From NCBI GenBank assembly GCA_964530325.1, contig CAZHAX010000004.1:1-64000 (forward strand): a stretch of 64,000 nt of DNA, given 5' to 3'. Positions 16,731-23,788 of this stretch are shown one piece after another. Position 1 is the stretch's first letter. Each line of letters starts with the position of its first letter. Source of the stretch: CAZHAX01 sp964530325 (GTDB lineage Bacteria; Chloroflexota; Anaerolineae; B4-G1). Under the pieces are notes generated by a model. The model was not told where the DNA came from, did no database searches, and was given only the letters and a program-made list of their open reading frames with translations. The translations under genes and the position numbers were made by a program.

Positions 16731-17165
16731 ATGACCAGTGGAAAGACGAGATTCGCTGTTCTTGCGATGGTCACGATATCGTCTCTAAGCGCATGCCGCG
16801 CGGAGCAAGCCACGCCCACTTCCGACGTCCTGGCGGACTGCTTCATCTCCTTCGAGATCGCTGCCTGGGAGGACGCGGACGGGAACGGTCTTCGGGATCC
16901 GGCCGAGGCGCCGCTCGAGGGCGCCGAGTTTGCTCTGCAGGGGGCATACGCGCAGATATGGGGGGAACCTTGCCTCAGCGACGCCGATGGCGAGCTGATT
17001 ATCAGGATCTGGTATCCCGGCGGCTGTACGGAACGGGACTACACGATAACTGCCGTGCCGCCGGACTCGTACGAGTTCACGACTCCCAGCTCGCTCGCCG
17101 TTTCACTCGGGCCCGGCGATTTCACGTGGCAGGCGCAGTTCGGCTTCCGTCCTCCGTCCAACTAG
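16731..17165 (+). CDS. lipoprotein with a SdrD B/Cna-B-like domain
   Basis: A 144-residue lipoprotein with signal sequence FAVLAMVTISSLSAC and lipobox LSAC. The mature part carries an SD-repeat B-type pattern: AAWEDADGNGLRDPAEAPLE (calcium-binding-like loop), GAEFALQG, then DGELIIRIWYPGG and DYTITAVPPDSYEF. These beta-sandwich modules act as surface stalks. AGGAGG at 16719-16724 touches ATG 16725 but is six bases from ATG 16731, so the latter is taken. Confidence 0.75.
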   Translation: MTSGKTRFAVLAMVTISSLSACRAEQATPTSDVLADCFISFEIAAWEDADGNGLRDPAEAPLEGAEFALQGAYAQIWGEPCLSDADGELIIRIWYPGGCTERDYTITAVPPDSYEFTTPSSLAVSLGPGDFTWQAQFGFRPPSN

Positions 17166-17246
17166 GGCTGGCCCTGCGGAGCGCCAGCCGCCGGAACACA
17201 GGTTGCCATGGCGTACGCTCCGGCACCGGGAAGAGGAGACGGAGGG

Positions 17247-17687
17247 ATGAGGCAGAGAATCAAGGAGGCTTCCGCCTGTGTGGTCAATGGCCTTTCGATT
17301 GCATTGCTCTTCTATCTGGTGTCTGTCCTTCAGGTCCCACCTTACTTGCAGCTTCTCAGCTGTCTCGGGTTGCTGCTCCTGGGTGTTGGCGCCCGCTTAG
17401 TCTTGCTCTCGATCGCAGCTCTGGCAAGCAATCAGGTGGAGGTCTCATCGTAGACGGCGTATTCGGCATCGTCCGCCATCCCATGTACTTGGGTGCCGTG
17501 GTGCTCTTCTGCTCGTTCCTCTTGTTCTGTCCTCATTGGCTTGTCTTTCTCGTCGCTTTCCTCAACGTCGTGTATCGTCTATTGGCACACACCTGAGGGT
17601 GAACGACAAAACGTCGCCAAGTTCGGCGGCGCGTATGCGTCCTACATGCTTTCCGTGCCAAGAGTCAAGCTTCTCACAGGCTTCTGA
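17247..17687 (+). pseudogene. frameshifted ICMT-like methyltransferase, paralogue of the 3852 gene
   Basis: Reads as the same protein as the gene at 3852-4325 but in three pieces. MRQRIKEASACVVNGLSIAL to ASNQ runs in frame 0 to a stop at 17453. IVDGVFGIVRHPMYLGAVVL to FLNV is in frame 2. GERQNVAKFGGAYASYML to LLTGF is back in frame 0 and stops at 17687. The shifts fall near 17440 and 17567 and cancel each other. Two independent lesions make sequencing error less likely than real decay. Confidence 0.82.
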
Positions 17688-17744
17688 GGCGTCTGCCGTG
17701 CGGGGAGTGAATGGCCGAGAGGCGGGCTAGCGGGTGATAGGGTC

Positions 17745-17860
17745 ACAGTCTGTCAGCGCTGCCGACGATTCGGGTTGCATTTCTGGACGATTGCTGCTAG
17801 AGTAGGGGTGACACGGAAGGCAGGCTTGCAGATCGTGCGCCAGTTGTTGGGCGGCTTTGC
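17745..17860 (+). repeat. dispersed promoter-bearing repeat, copy 10
   Basis: TTGCAT (17775-17780), 17 bp, TAGAGT (17798-17803) preceded by TTGCTGC. This is the best -35 match of the family. Downstream gatcgtgcgccagttgttgg corresponds to the shared block. It leads into the two-gene unit at 17878. Confidence 0.65.
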
Positions 17861-17877
17861 AGCAGGACACTGGTGCT

Positions 17878-18237
17878 ATGATGGCCGAACTCGAAATAAC
17901 ACCTGCACTCACAGACGTCCGCTTCCTGACAATGCCAGCACAGGGTGTCAGCCAGGAGGTCGGGCGGCGCTGCCGCGAATGTGCAGGTCGTCGCCGCAAA
18001 GGGTCCCGCCGGGACTTCCGAGGTGGTGCTCTTTGCTTCGCAACGGCTGACGAGCTGCTCGCCCTTGCAGCCAACTCAGGCCGACTGCGCCCCGAATCCC
18101 CTGGAGCCGGCGACGCTGTAGTGCAGCCCGCCGAGCCTATCCCGTCTCCGCTGTTTCGTCTCAAGCAATCCGGAGAAGGGCCGGCCACCTTCGCGCCAGG
18201 GCTGGCCGCTGGCAACGAGACGGCGCCTGGGGTATAG
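17878..18237 (+). CDS. hypothetical protein upstream of the Roadblock gene
   Basis: A 119-residue frame ending 6 bp before the Roadblock-domain gene, so the two are likely co-transcribed from the repeat promoter at 17775-17803. It has a basic CRECAGRRRKGSRRDFRGG segment, which could be half of a zinc site, and a Pro/Ala-rich C-terminus. No family is recognised. ATG 17878 and ATG 17881 are both possible, with a weak AGCAGGA upstream. Confidence 0.45.
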   Translation: MMAELEITPALTDVRFLTMPAQGVSQEVGRRCRECAGRRRKGSRRDFRGGALCFATADELLALAANSGRLRPESPGAGDAVVQPAEPIPSPLFRLKQSGEGPATFAPGLAAGNETAPGV

Positions 18238-18243
18238 CTGCTT

Positions 18244-18870
18244 ATGGAGAACGCACTGAGGGACATCAATGCTGTATCGGGCGTGACCGGCTGCTTCGTC
18301 TGCAGCGCCGCAGGCCAGGTGCTGGCCTCCACGCTGCCCACGGTATTCGATAGCAGCATACTTGCCGCAGTGGGTCGGGTGCTGAGCCGTACCATGGCGG
18401 GGCTAGCGACGGCCCGCAGGCGCAAGGTCACCGAGATCGACCTGGTCTATGATCAGAACCGTCTTATCACACAGCACCTTACAGAGGGTTGCCTGTTGTG
18501 CATCGTCTGCGTGCGCAACATCAACATGCCCCTTCTAGACCTAGCGGCGCAGGGAGCGGCCAAGGAGTTGGCGCCTGGACTCAAAGCGGAGGCTGAAGAG
18601 ACGCCGATGCCCCGCGTCGAGGCGACGGCGTCGACCGCCCAGCCACTGGGCGCGGCGTTTCTGGGCCAGGTGGAGCGCGAGTTGGCCAGAGCGATCGGCC
18701 CGCTGGCCGCTATCGTGGTCGACGAAGCGATCGACGTAATGGGCGAGAGCAGGGCGTCCTTCCCCAGGCATAAGGCTACTGTCTTGGTCGAGAAAGTCGG
18801 TACCGAAATCGCGGACGAGGAGAAGAGACGCCGGTTCACAGAAGCCGCACTGCAGGCTCTCAGAGAGTAG
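18244..18870 (+). CDS. Roadblock/LC7-domain protein
   Basis: A 208-residue protein. Residues 1-95 fit the Roadblock/LC7 fold: GVTGCFVCSAAGQVLASTLP, then the helix ILAAVGRVLSRTMAGL and strands VTEIDLVYDQNRLITQHL and CLLCIVCV. An Ala/Pro linker leads to a helical C-terminal domain (FLGQVERELARAIGPLAAIV to the end). Bacterial Roadblock proteins regulate small GTPases such as MglA; no GTPase gene is in the window. Confidence 0.75.
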   Translation: MENALRDINAVSGVTGCFVCSAAGQVLASTLPTVFDSSILAAVGRVLSRTMAGLATARRRKVTEIDLVYDQNRLITQHLTEGCLLCIVCVRNINMPLLDLAAQGAAKELAPGLKAEAEETPMPRVEATASTAQPLGAAFLGQVERELARAIGPLAAIVVDEAIDVMGESRASFPRHKATVLVEKVGTEIADEEKRRRFTEAALQALRE

Positions 18871-19063
18871 GGGAGACGTTGTTCCCTGGCGATCGACATC
18901 GAGGTGTTGTGCGCCTGGTGCCAGCAGGACCTTAATGCTATTCGGCGCCCCGAGAGCAGGCCGCGATCCAGCATCAGTCAGCTGCTGGGAGGGCTGTGGT
19001 GACCGACGTCGCAGTGAAGCCATCGCCTGTACCCGACGTCCTAGTGGCGCGCCGCTGGCGGGA

Positions 19064-19091
19064 TTGTGTCATTCCCAGATTCTGCTATCAT
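19064..19091 (+). promoter_or_regulatory. promoter of the MFS gene
   Basis: TTGTGT (19064-19069), 16 bp, TATCAT (19086-19091), 40 bp before the ATG at 19131. The 250 bp between the Roadblock gene and this promoter hold no clear gene; one frame with a CAWC motif (from about 18890) lacks a usual start. Confidence 0.6.
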
Positions 19092-19130
19092 CGGTCCGGC
19101 GCATAGACATCGCCCGATCGGTTGTCGAAC

Positions 19131-20300
19131 ATGAGAAGAACCTGGCCATTCACATTCTATTTCCTGCTTTTCGCGGGCATGGCCTCTTTAGCTCCTTTCG
19201 TGGTGCTTTACTATCAGGACTTGGGATTCACAGGCACCCAGATCGGGCTGCTCATGGGGATAACGCCGCTGATAACCTTCTTCAGTGCGCCGCTGTGGGC
19301 GGGGGTCGCCGATGCGACGGGCCGTCACAGGCGTCTTATGAGTATCGCCATGCTCGGCGGTGTGACGGTTCTGTGTCTCTTCCCGCTGCTCGCTGGCTTC
19401 GTTCCGGTTCTACTGGCTGCTATCGCGCTCCACATCTTCCTGGCGCCGGTCACTCCCTTTGCCGACAGCGCTACCATGTCCATGCTGGCCGGACAGAAAG
19501 AGATGTACGGCCGGGTTCGCCTTGGGGGCACGATCGGCTATGGGCTCGCCGGACTGCCCGCCGGCTTGCTCGTCCAGAGCCATGGCCTGCGCTATGCGTT
19601 CTGGGCCTGCGCCACCCTCTTGCTCCTGGGGTTCGTCGTCAGCCAGAGGCTGGCCTACGGTGTGTCCGAGACCCGTGACTCGTTCAGCTGGAGCCGTATT
19701 CGTACCCTGGTCGCGAGCCCTCGCTGGCTCGTGTTCCTGGTGGTCGCCCTCACGGCCGGCGCATCGCTTGCTGCGGTCAGCAACTACCTCTTCCCATACA
19801 TGAAGCAGTTGGGCGCTGACGAATCAACGATGGGCCTGGCCCTCATGGCGGGCACGCTTTCGGAGATCCCGGTGCTGTTCTTCGGGAATCGGTTGATCAG
19901 ACGCCTGCGGCCGTACGGCCTGCTAATGCTCTCGCTGGTCATCATCGGCCTGCGAACGCTGCTCTTGGTGGCATCCCGAACTCCAGGCCAGGTGCTGGCC
20001 GTTCAGCTTCTCAACGGCCTGGCGTTCCCTGCCTTCTGGGTGGCAGGGGTGTCCTATGCAGACGCGGACGCACCGCCGGGGATGACCACCACCGCTCAGG
20101 GCCTATTCGGCGCTGTCGTCGCGGGTATCGGGACAGCTCTGGGTGGGCTTGTCGGCGGGCCGCTGCTGGAGAGCTCCGGAGGTCAAGGGCTCTTCTCCGT
20201 CTTTGGAGTTGCCGTGCTGGCCGCCGCGGCCATTGCTATGTTGATTCAGGCGCGCCTGGGCGCAGAGCCGCGGACGTCTCCCGGTGTCGCGGATGGTTGA
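19131..20300 (+). CDS. MFS transporter
   Basis: A 389-residue, 12-helix major facilitator. The first loop has GLLMGITPLITFFSAPLWAG followed by VADATGRHRRLM, the motif-A region; the second half repeats the pattern (LALMAGTLSEIPVLFFGNRL, then RLRPYGLLM). The overall look is of the MFS_1-like/LacY-nucleoside symporter branch, so a sugar or nucleoside proton symporter is plausible, but efflux cannot be excluded. ATG 19131 is preferred over TTG 19122; no strong ribosome binding site is visible. Confidence 0.85.
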   Translation: MRRTWPFTFYFLLFAGMASLAPFVVLYYQDLGFTGTQIGLLMGITPLITFFSAPLWAGVADATGRHRRLMSIAMLGGVTVLCLFPLLAGFVPVLLAAIALHIFLAPVTPFADSATMSMLAGQKEMYGRVRLGGTIGYGLAGLPAGLLVQSHGLRYAFWACATLLLLGFVVSQRLAYGVSETRDSFSWSRIRTLVASPRWLVFLVVALTAGASLAAVSNYLFPYMKQLGADESTMGLALMAGTLSEIPVLFFGNRLIRRLRPYGLLMLSLVIIGLRTLLLVASRTPGQVLAVQLLNGLAFPAFWVAGVSYADADAPPGMTTTAQGLFGAVVAGIGTALGGLVGGPLLESSGGQGLFSVFGVAVLAAAAIAMLIQARLGAEPRTSPGVADG

Positions 20301-20469
20301 GGAGCAGCGGATATCGCCGTCCTCTCTGCCCGACCCGCCGCGCCGGGCCAGCGATGCTCGCCGGCAAGTGGCACCCAGCTCTGCTCTTGAGGCCTCAGAG
20401 TGTACCGTAAAAGACCGCCTGCCGGACAATCGTGTGCGCCTGGTGGCCGCCGGAGGTGACGGATCAGAC

Positions 20470-21003
20470 ATGAATCAAGACTGCGCCCCGTATCCAAGGA
20501 AGACGTTGTACCTGGTGTTGACAGTGCCGATGATCGCCATCTATGTTTGCATTGCTGTGTTCCTGTGGCAAATCGGCATTGTCCCTTTCGGCCTCTACTG
20601 CGCCTGCTTCCCCACCGTGGCCATAGCCCAGGCCTACATCTGCGCCCAATGGGAGTGTCCCTACATCGGCAGGTTTGCACCGTGTGCAGGTGGCTTCTGC
20701 CTCCCCTCCAGTCGTATTGCCCTCCTGTTCAGAAGCGCCAGGAGATCACGAAGCCGCTACAACATAGCCGCTACCTTCGGGTTTGCGGGCCTGTTCGGGA
20801 TAGCCGCTCTGCCCGTGTGTTTCCTGTATCAGGCGGGCGCCGTCTATCTGCTGGCCTATCTTGCGGTCGTCTTCGCCTATGCAGCCAGCTATCTGGGCCT
20901 CATATGCCCTGTATGCGGAACCAGACACATATGCCCGGGGGGCAGAGCATCGGCAAGACTGCGAGCCTTGCGCAAAGGGACTGCCGACCGCGATTCGTGC
21001 TAG
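20470..21003 (+). CDS. hypothetical cysteine-rich membrane protein
   Basis: A 177-residue protein with four membrane helices (about residues 12-35, 38-60, 95-115 and 122-145). It is unusually rich in Cys (LYCACFPTVAIAQAYICAQW, then CPYIGRFAPCAGGFC) and ends with CPVCGTRHICPGG, a zinc-ribbon-like or heme/Fe-S-like motif. No family is recognised. ATG 20470 is chosen; the frame is open further upstream but that part is not hydrophobic or conserved-looking. Confidence 0.55.
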   Translation: MNQDCAPYPRKTLYLVLTVPMIAIYVCIAVFLWQIGIVPFGLYCACFPTVAIAQAYICAQWECPYIGRFAPCAGGFCLPSSRIALLFRSARRSRSRYNIAATFGFAGLFGIAALPVCFLYQAGAVYLLAYLAVVFAYAASYLGLICPVCGTRHICPGGRASARLRALRKGTADRDSC

Positions 21004-21181
21004 CAGAATCCGCTGCGCGAGGAGCTGGACGGCCTGCGTCCGCAATCATGCTGGATCAGGCTGCTCGGGTGTTGGCTTGCTGTTGCACCGGCTGGAGCCC
21101 ACTCTGCCCGGTCGCAGCCGATTTGCCGAGAACGCAGGGGGACGTAACACCCGCAGCGCGCGGCAACAGGAGGAAGAGGTC

Positions 21182-21799
21182 TTGAGCACAGAGCTCGTCT
21201 TCAAAGCGGCCTTCTTTGCCTTGTTCATCGCCTTGTTGGTCGTACGCGGCTTCTTCGGCTGGAGGGCAAAGCAGGCCGGCCACTGCAGCTGGTTCGCGGA
21301 AGAGGAAGCTGTCGAGCGGGAAGGCTGGTGGAGCATTCTTCTGCGCCTTGTCACCTTCCTGGGCCTGCTCGTATTGGTGGTTGTGTACGCGGTCGGCCCC
21401 GCAAAGCCGGGATGGCTGACCATTCCCCTCCCCGAATGGCTGCGCTGGGTCGGGGTGGGGCTGGCCAGCGTGAGCCTCCCGCTGCTCATCTGGGTACACT
21501 CCACGCTTCAAGGGTACTGGTCCACCACTCTGCAGTTGCGGGAGAGTCACATCTTGATCACCGGGGGACCCTATCGCTGGGTGAGACATCCGATGTATGC
21601 CGCGCTGTTGCTCCTGTTCACAGGCCTATCGCTGGCATCCGCCGTCTGGCCATTCCTGCTCATGGCCGTCCTCATGATACCGTTCTTCGGCCGCATCGCT
21701 ATGAAGGAAGAGGCGATGATGATCGAGCGCTTCGGTGACGAGTATCGCAGCTACATGCAACGCAGCGGCCGCTTCCTGCCGCGACTGAGAACGCGATAG
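21182..21799 (+). CDS. ICMT-family membrane methyltransferase (second subtype)
   Basis: A 205-residue protein with five membrane helices and the ICMT/PEMT C-terminal signature: GGPYRWVRHPMYAALLLLF, then KEEAMMIERFGDEYRSYMQR, where the Glu-rich segment and the R/Y residues bind SAM and substrate in family members. It starts at TTG 21182, eight bases after a perfect AGGAGG (21168-21173). It is longer than the 3852 and 17247 paralogues and only distantly related. The substrate is unknown. Confidence 0.78.
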   Translation: MSTELVFKAAFFALFIALLVVRGFFGWRAKQAGHCSWFAEEEAVEREGWWSILLRLVTFLGLLVLVVVYAVGPAKPGWLTIPLPEWLRWVGVGLASVSLPLLIWVHSTLQGYWSTTLQLRESHILITGGPYRWVRHPMYAALLLLFTGLSLASAVWPFLLMAVLMIPFFGRIAMKEEAMMIERFGDEYRSYMQRSGRFLPRLRTR

Positions 21800-22179
21800 G
21801 CATAACGAGAGTGCTTGCGTCCGGGACTCCGCCTCCGCCGAGCTGGGTGTGGAGCCGTGGGCAGGTCGGCCTTCCATCGCCGGCTCTGCGTTCTCGTCGC
21901 TGACACGTTCGGCATGCAGCATCGTTCCAGAGGAGCTGCCTACCTCGCAAGTCATACGCGGCCCGCTTCACGGGCTTCTGCGGCGCCGTGAAGCGCGGCC
22001 TATCCGAGCCCGCCCGCGCCGCTCTGCAGCGATGGCCTGACGGCCCGGCAAGAACGAAGCTGCTCGGCACCCGATCCCCCACTCGATCCCGGTAGACGGC
22101 GGCACGTATTCTGAGCCTGCCGACCGCGGGTGTACAGATGCCACGCTGTCGGGCGCCCGTTCTGCAGCGCAACCCTCAG
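21800..22179 (+). other. 380-bp gene-free stretch with a hairpin
   Basis: No convincing gene on either strand. A 10-bp inverted repeat (cgcttcacgg 21964-21973, ccgtgaagcg 21986-21995, 12-nt loop) has no T-tract, so it is not a standard terminator; it could be a regulatory or small-RNA structure. Confidence 0.35.
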
Positions 22180-22208
22180 TTGTCTTCGTGCCGGAGTGGA
22201 GGTACACT
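22180..22208 (+). promoter_or_regulatory. promoter of the SDR gene
   Basis: TTGTCT (22180-22185), 17 bp, TACACT (22203-22208), giving a leader of about 50 nt before ATG 22266. Confidence 0.6.
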
Positions 22209-22265
22209 CTACCGAGCGGCGCGGCCGTGCCATCAGATCAACCCCGGATCAGGAAAGGGAAGACG

Positions 22266-22967
22266 ATGCGACTGCTGGATGACAGATGGGCGCTCGTGAC
22301 CGGCTCCACTCGTGGCATCGGTCAGCAGATCGCGCTCGGCCTGGCCCAGCGCAAGTGCAACGTCATTGTGCACGGGCGGGCTGTGGCGAATACTAGAGAG
22401 ACAATGGAGCTTCTGGAGCAATACCGGGTTGGTAGTCGTGCCGTGGCAGGCGAACTGGAGAGCCCCGAGGAAGCACAGTCGATCATCGAGCAAGTGAGGG
22501 CGGGCCCTGGTGTGGTAGACATCCTATACAACAACGCCGCCATACAGAACGAGTGGAGATCGATCTGGGACATCAGCCGGCAGGAGTGGCTGCGCACCTT
22601 CCAGATCAACCTCTTTGCTATCGTGGCGCTGTGCAGTGCCTTTGCGCCAGAGATGAAGCGCCGCGGTTTCGGACGCATCGTCAATCTGACCTCTGGCATC
22701 AAGGACGTGCCGGAGCTGGCCCCCTACAGCGTCTCGAAAGCTGCGGTGGACAAGTACACCAGTGACCTGGCGGCCGAGCTGCGCGACACGAACGTACTGG
22801 TCAACCGTCTCGACCCCGGCTGGCTTAGGACCGACCTGGGTGGGCCTGATGGTGAGCAGGATGTGGAGACGGTGCTCCCTGGGGCGCTGGTGCCTGCACT
22901 CTTGGAGGACCACGGGCCTAGTGGGCGGCTCTATGCGGCGCAGGACTACACGTATCTAGAGCGCTGA
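22266..22967 (+). CDS. short-chain dehydrogenase/reductase
   Basis: A 233-residue classical SDR. The NAD(P)-binding motif is TGSTRGIG (12-19), the NNAA motif is at 89-92, the catalytic serine is S143 and the active-site pair is Y154-x-x-x-K158 (YSVSK). HGR at 36-38 at the end of the second strand suggests preference for NADP(H), as in FabG-like enzymes. The substrate is not deducible. ATG 22266 follows AGGAAAGG with good spacing; the own promoter lies at 22180-22208. Confidence 0.87.
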   Translation: MRLLDDRWALVTGSTRGIGQQIALGLAQRKCNVIVHGRAVANTRETMELLEQYRVGSRAVAGELESPEEAQSIIEQVRAGPGVVDILYNNAAIQNEWRSIWDISRQEWLRTFQINLFAIVALCSAFAPEMKRRGFGRIVNLTSGIKDVPELAPYSVSKAAVDKYTSDLAAELRDTNVLVNRLDPGWLRTDLGGPDGEQDVETVLPGALVPALLEDHGPSGRLYAAQDYTYLER

Positions 22968-23002
22968 CACGGAGGGACTACAGGCACTGGCTGCGATTGT
23001 GG

Positions 23003-23008
23003 TATAAT
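23003..23008 (+). promoter_or_regulatory. extended -10 promoter of the dehydrogenase operon
   Basis: A perfect TATAAT preceded by TGG (extended -10, TGnTATAAT). The -35 position shows no match, which is usual for extended -10 promoters. The start of transcription would be near 23015, about 75 nt before ATG 23090. Confidence 0.6.
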
Positions 23009-23089
23009 ACGTCCAGTCTCACCCTGGACCACCGGATGAACCCCCGGCGGCCGTCCCGATCGGCCGCCGAGGCTTGTTGAGCGGCCCAC

Positions 23090-23788
23090 ATGAGCAGCAA
23101 ACGCGGCCCGAGGCGAGCACGCAAGGCAAGAGCCACTGCTGACGCCTGGAAGGCGTCCGTCGATGCCCCTCTGCAGGCTTTGCTGGAGCGGCCCGACACC
23201 CCTGCGCTCCTAGCCCAGACCTTGGTGGCGATCCCCTGGCAGGCGCGCAGCGTGACGCCGCTCCGCCGGGTTGTCGCTTCGCCCGGCTTCGCTCCCCAGG
23301 CTCTCGCGGCGCTTCTGGTGCTCGGGGGCAGCGTCGCCTCCGATAAGGCAGGCGCCGGCACTGCGGTGCCTCTCGAGGACATCCTCGCGGCCGACTCTGA
23401 AATCGCGCCCTCCGAAATCAGGCTCGCGCTGGCTGGACAGCCATGGGGCAGCGCCTGGGTGGCGCGAACGCCCGCCGATTCCCCGATCGTGGCCGCCTTC
23501 GCCGTCGTGCAGATAGGGAATCGGGCGGTTGAGCAGGCCAGGATTGCCCTGACTGGCGTCTGGCCGCAACCAGTTCGCCTGGCGGAGTCGGCTGCTCAGC
23601 TTGCTGGCCGGGCCCTGACTGAAGAGACGATAGCGGCTGCTGCGGCCGCTGTCGCCGAGGAGTGCTCGCCTCCGAGTGACTTCCTGGGTAGCGAGGAATA
23701 CAGGCGGGCGATGGCCGCCGTTACCACGTCACGGGCACTCGCAGCGTGCGCCGAGCGGGCGGTGCACGCTCCGGAGGCGGCATCGTGA
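23090..23788 (+). CDS. reduced FAD-subunit-like protein of a molybdenum hydroxylase
   Basis: A 232-residue protein whose second half fits the C-terminal domain of CoxM/XdhB FAD subunits: GNRAVEQARIALTGVWPQPV (about 142-161), then LTEETIAAAAAAVAEEC and SEEYRRAMAAVTTSRALAAC. The N-terminal FAD-binding subdomain normally starts with an (A/G)GGT loop and later a T-x-GGN loop; neither is present, and a basic tail (KRGPRRARKARA) stands in its place. It may be a structural or electron-relay subunit that no longer binds FAD. It overlaps the next gene by 4 bp (GTGA). Confidence 0.6.
   Translation: MSSKRGPRRARKARATADAWKASVDAPLQALLERPDTPALLAQTLVAIPWQARSVTPLRRVVASPGFAPQALAALLVLGGSVASDKAGAGTAVPLEDILAADSEIAPSEIRLALAGQPWGSAWVARTPADSPIVAAFAVVQIGNRAVEQARIALTGVWPQPVRLAESAAQLAGRALTEETIAAAAAAVAEECSPPSDFLGSEEYRRAMAAVTTSRALAACAERAVHAPEAAS

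Noticed and set aside
3600..17860. The intergenic repeats as integron attC sites
   Set aside because: GTTRRRY occurs in copies 9 and 10 only, no matching RYYYAAC end was found, and no integrase gene is present. The cassette-like look remains, but not a classical integron.
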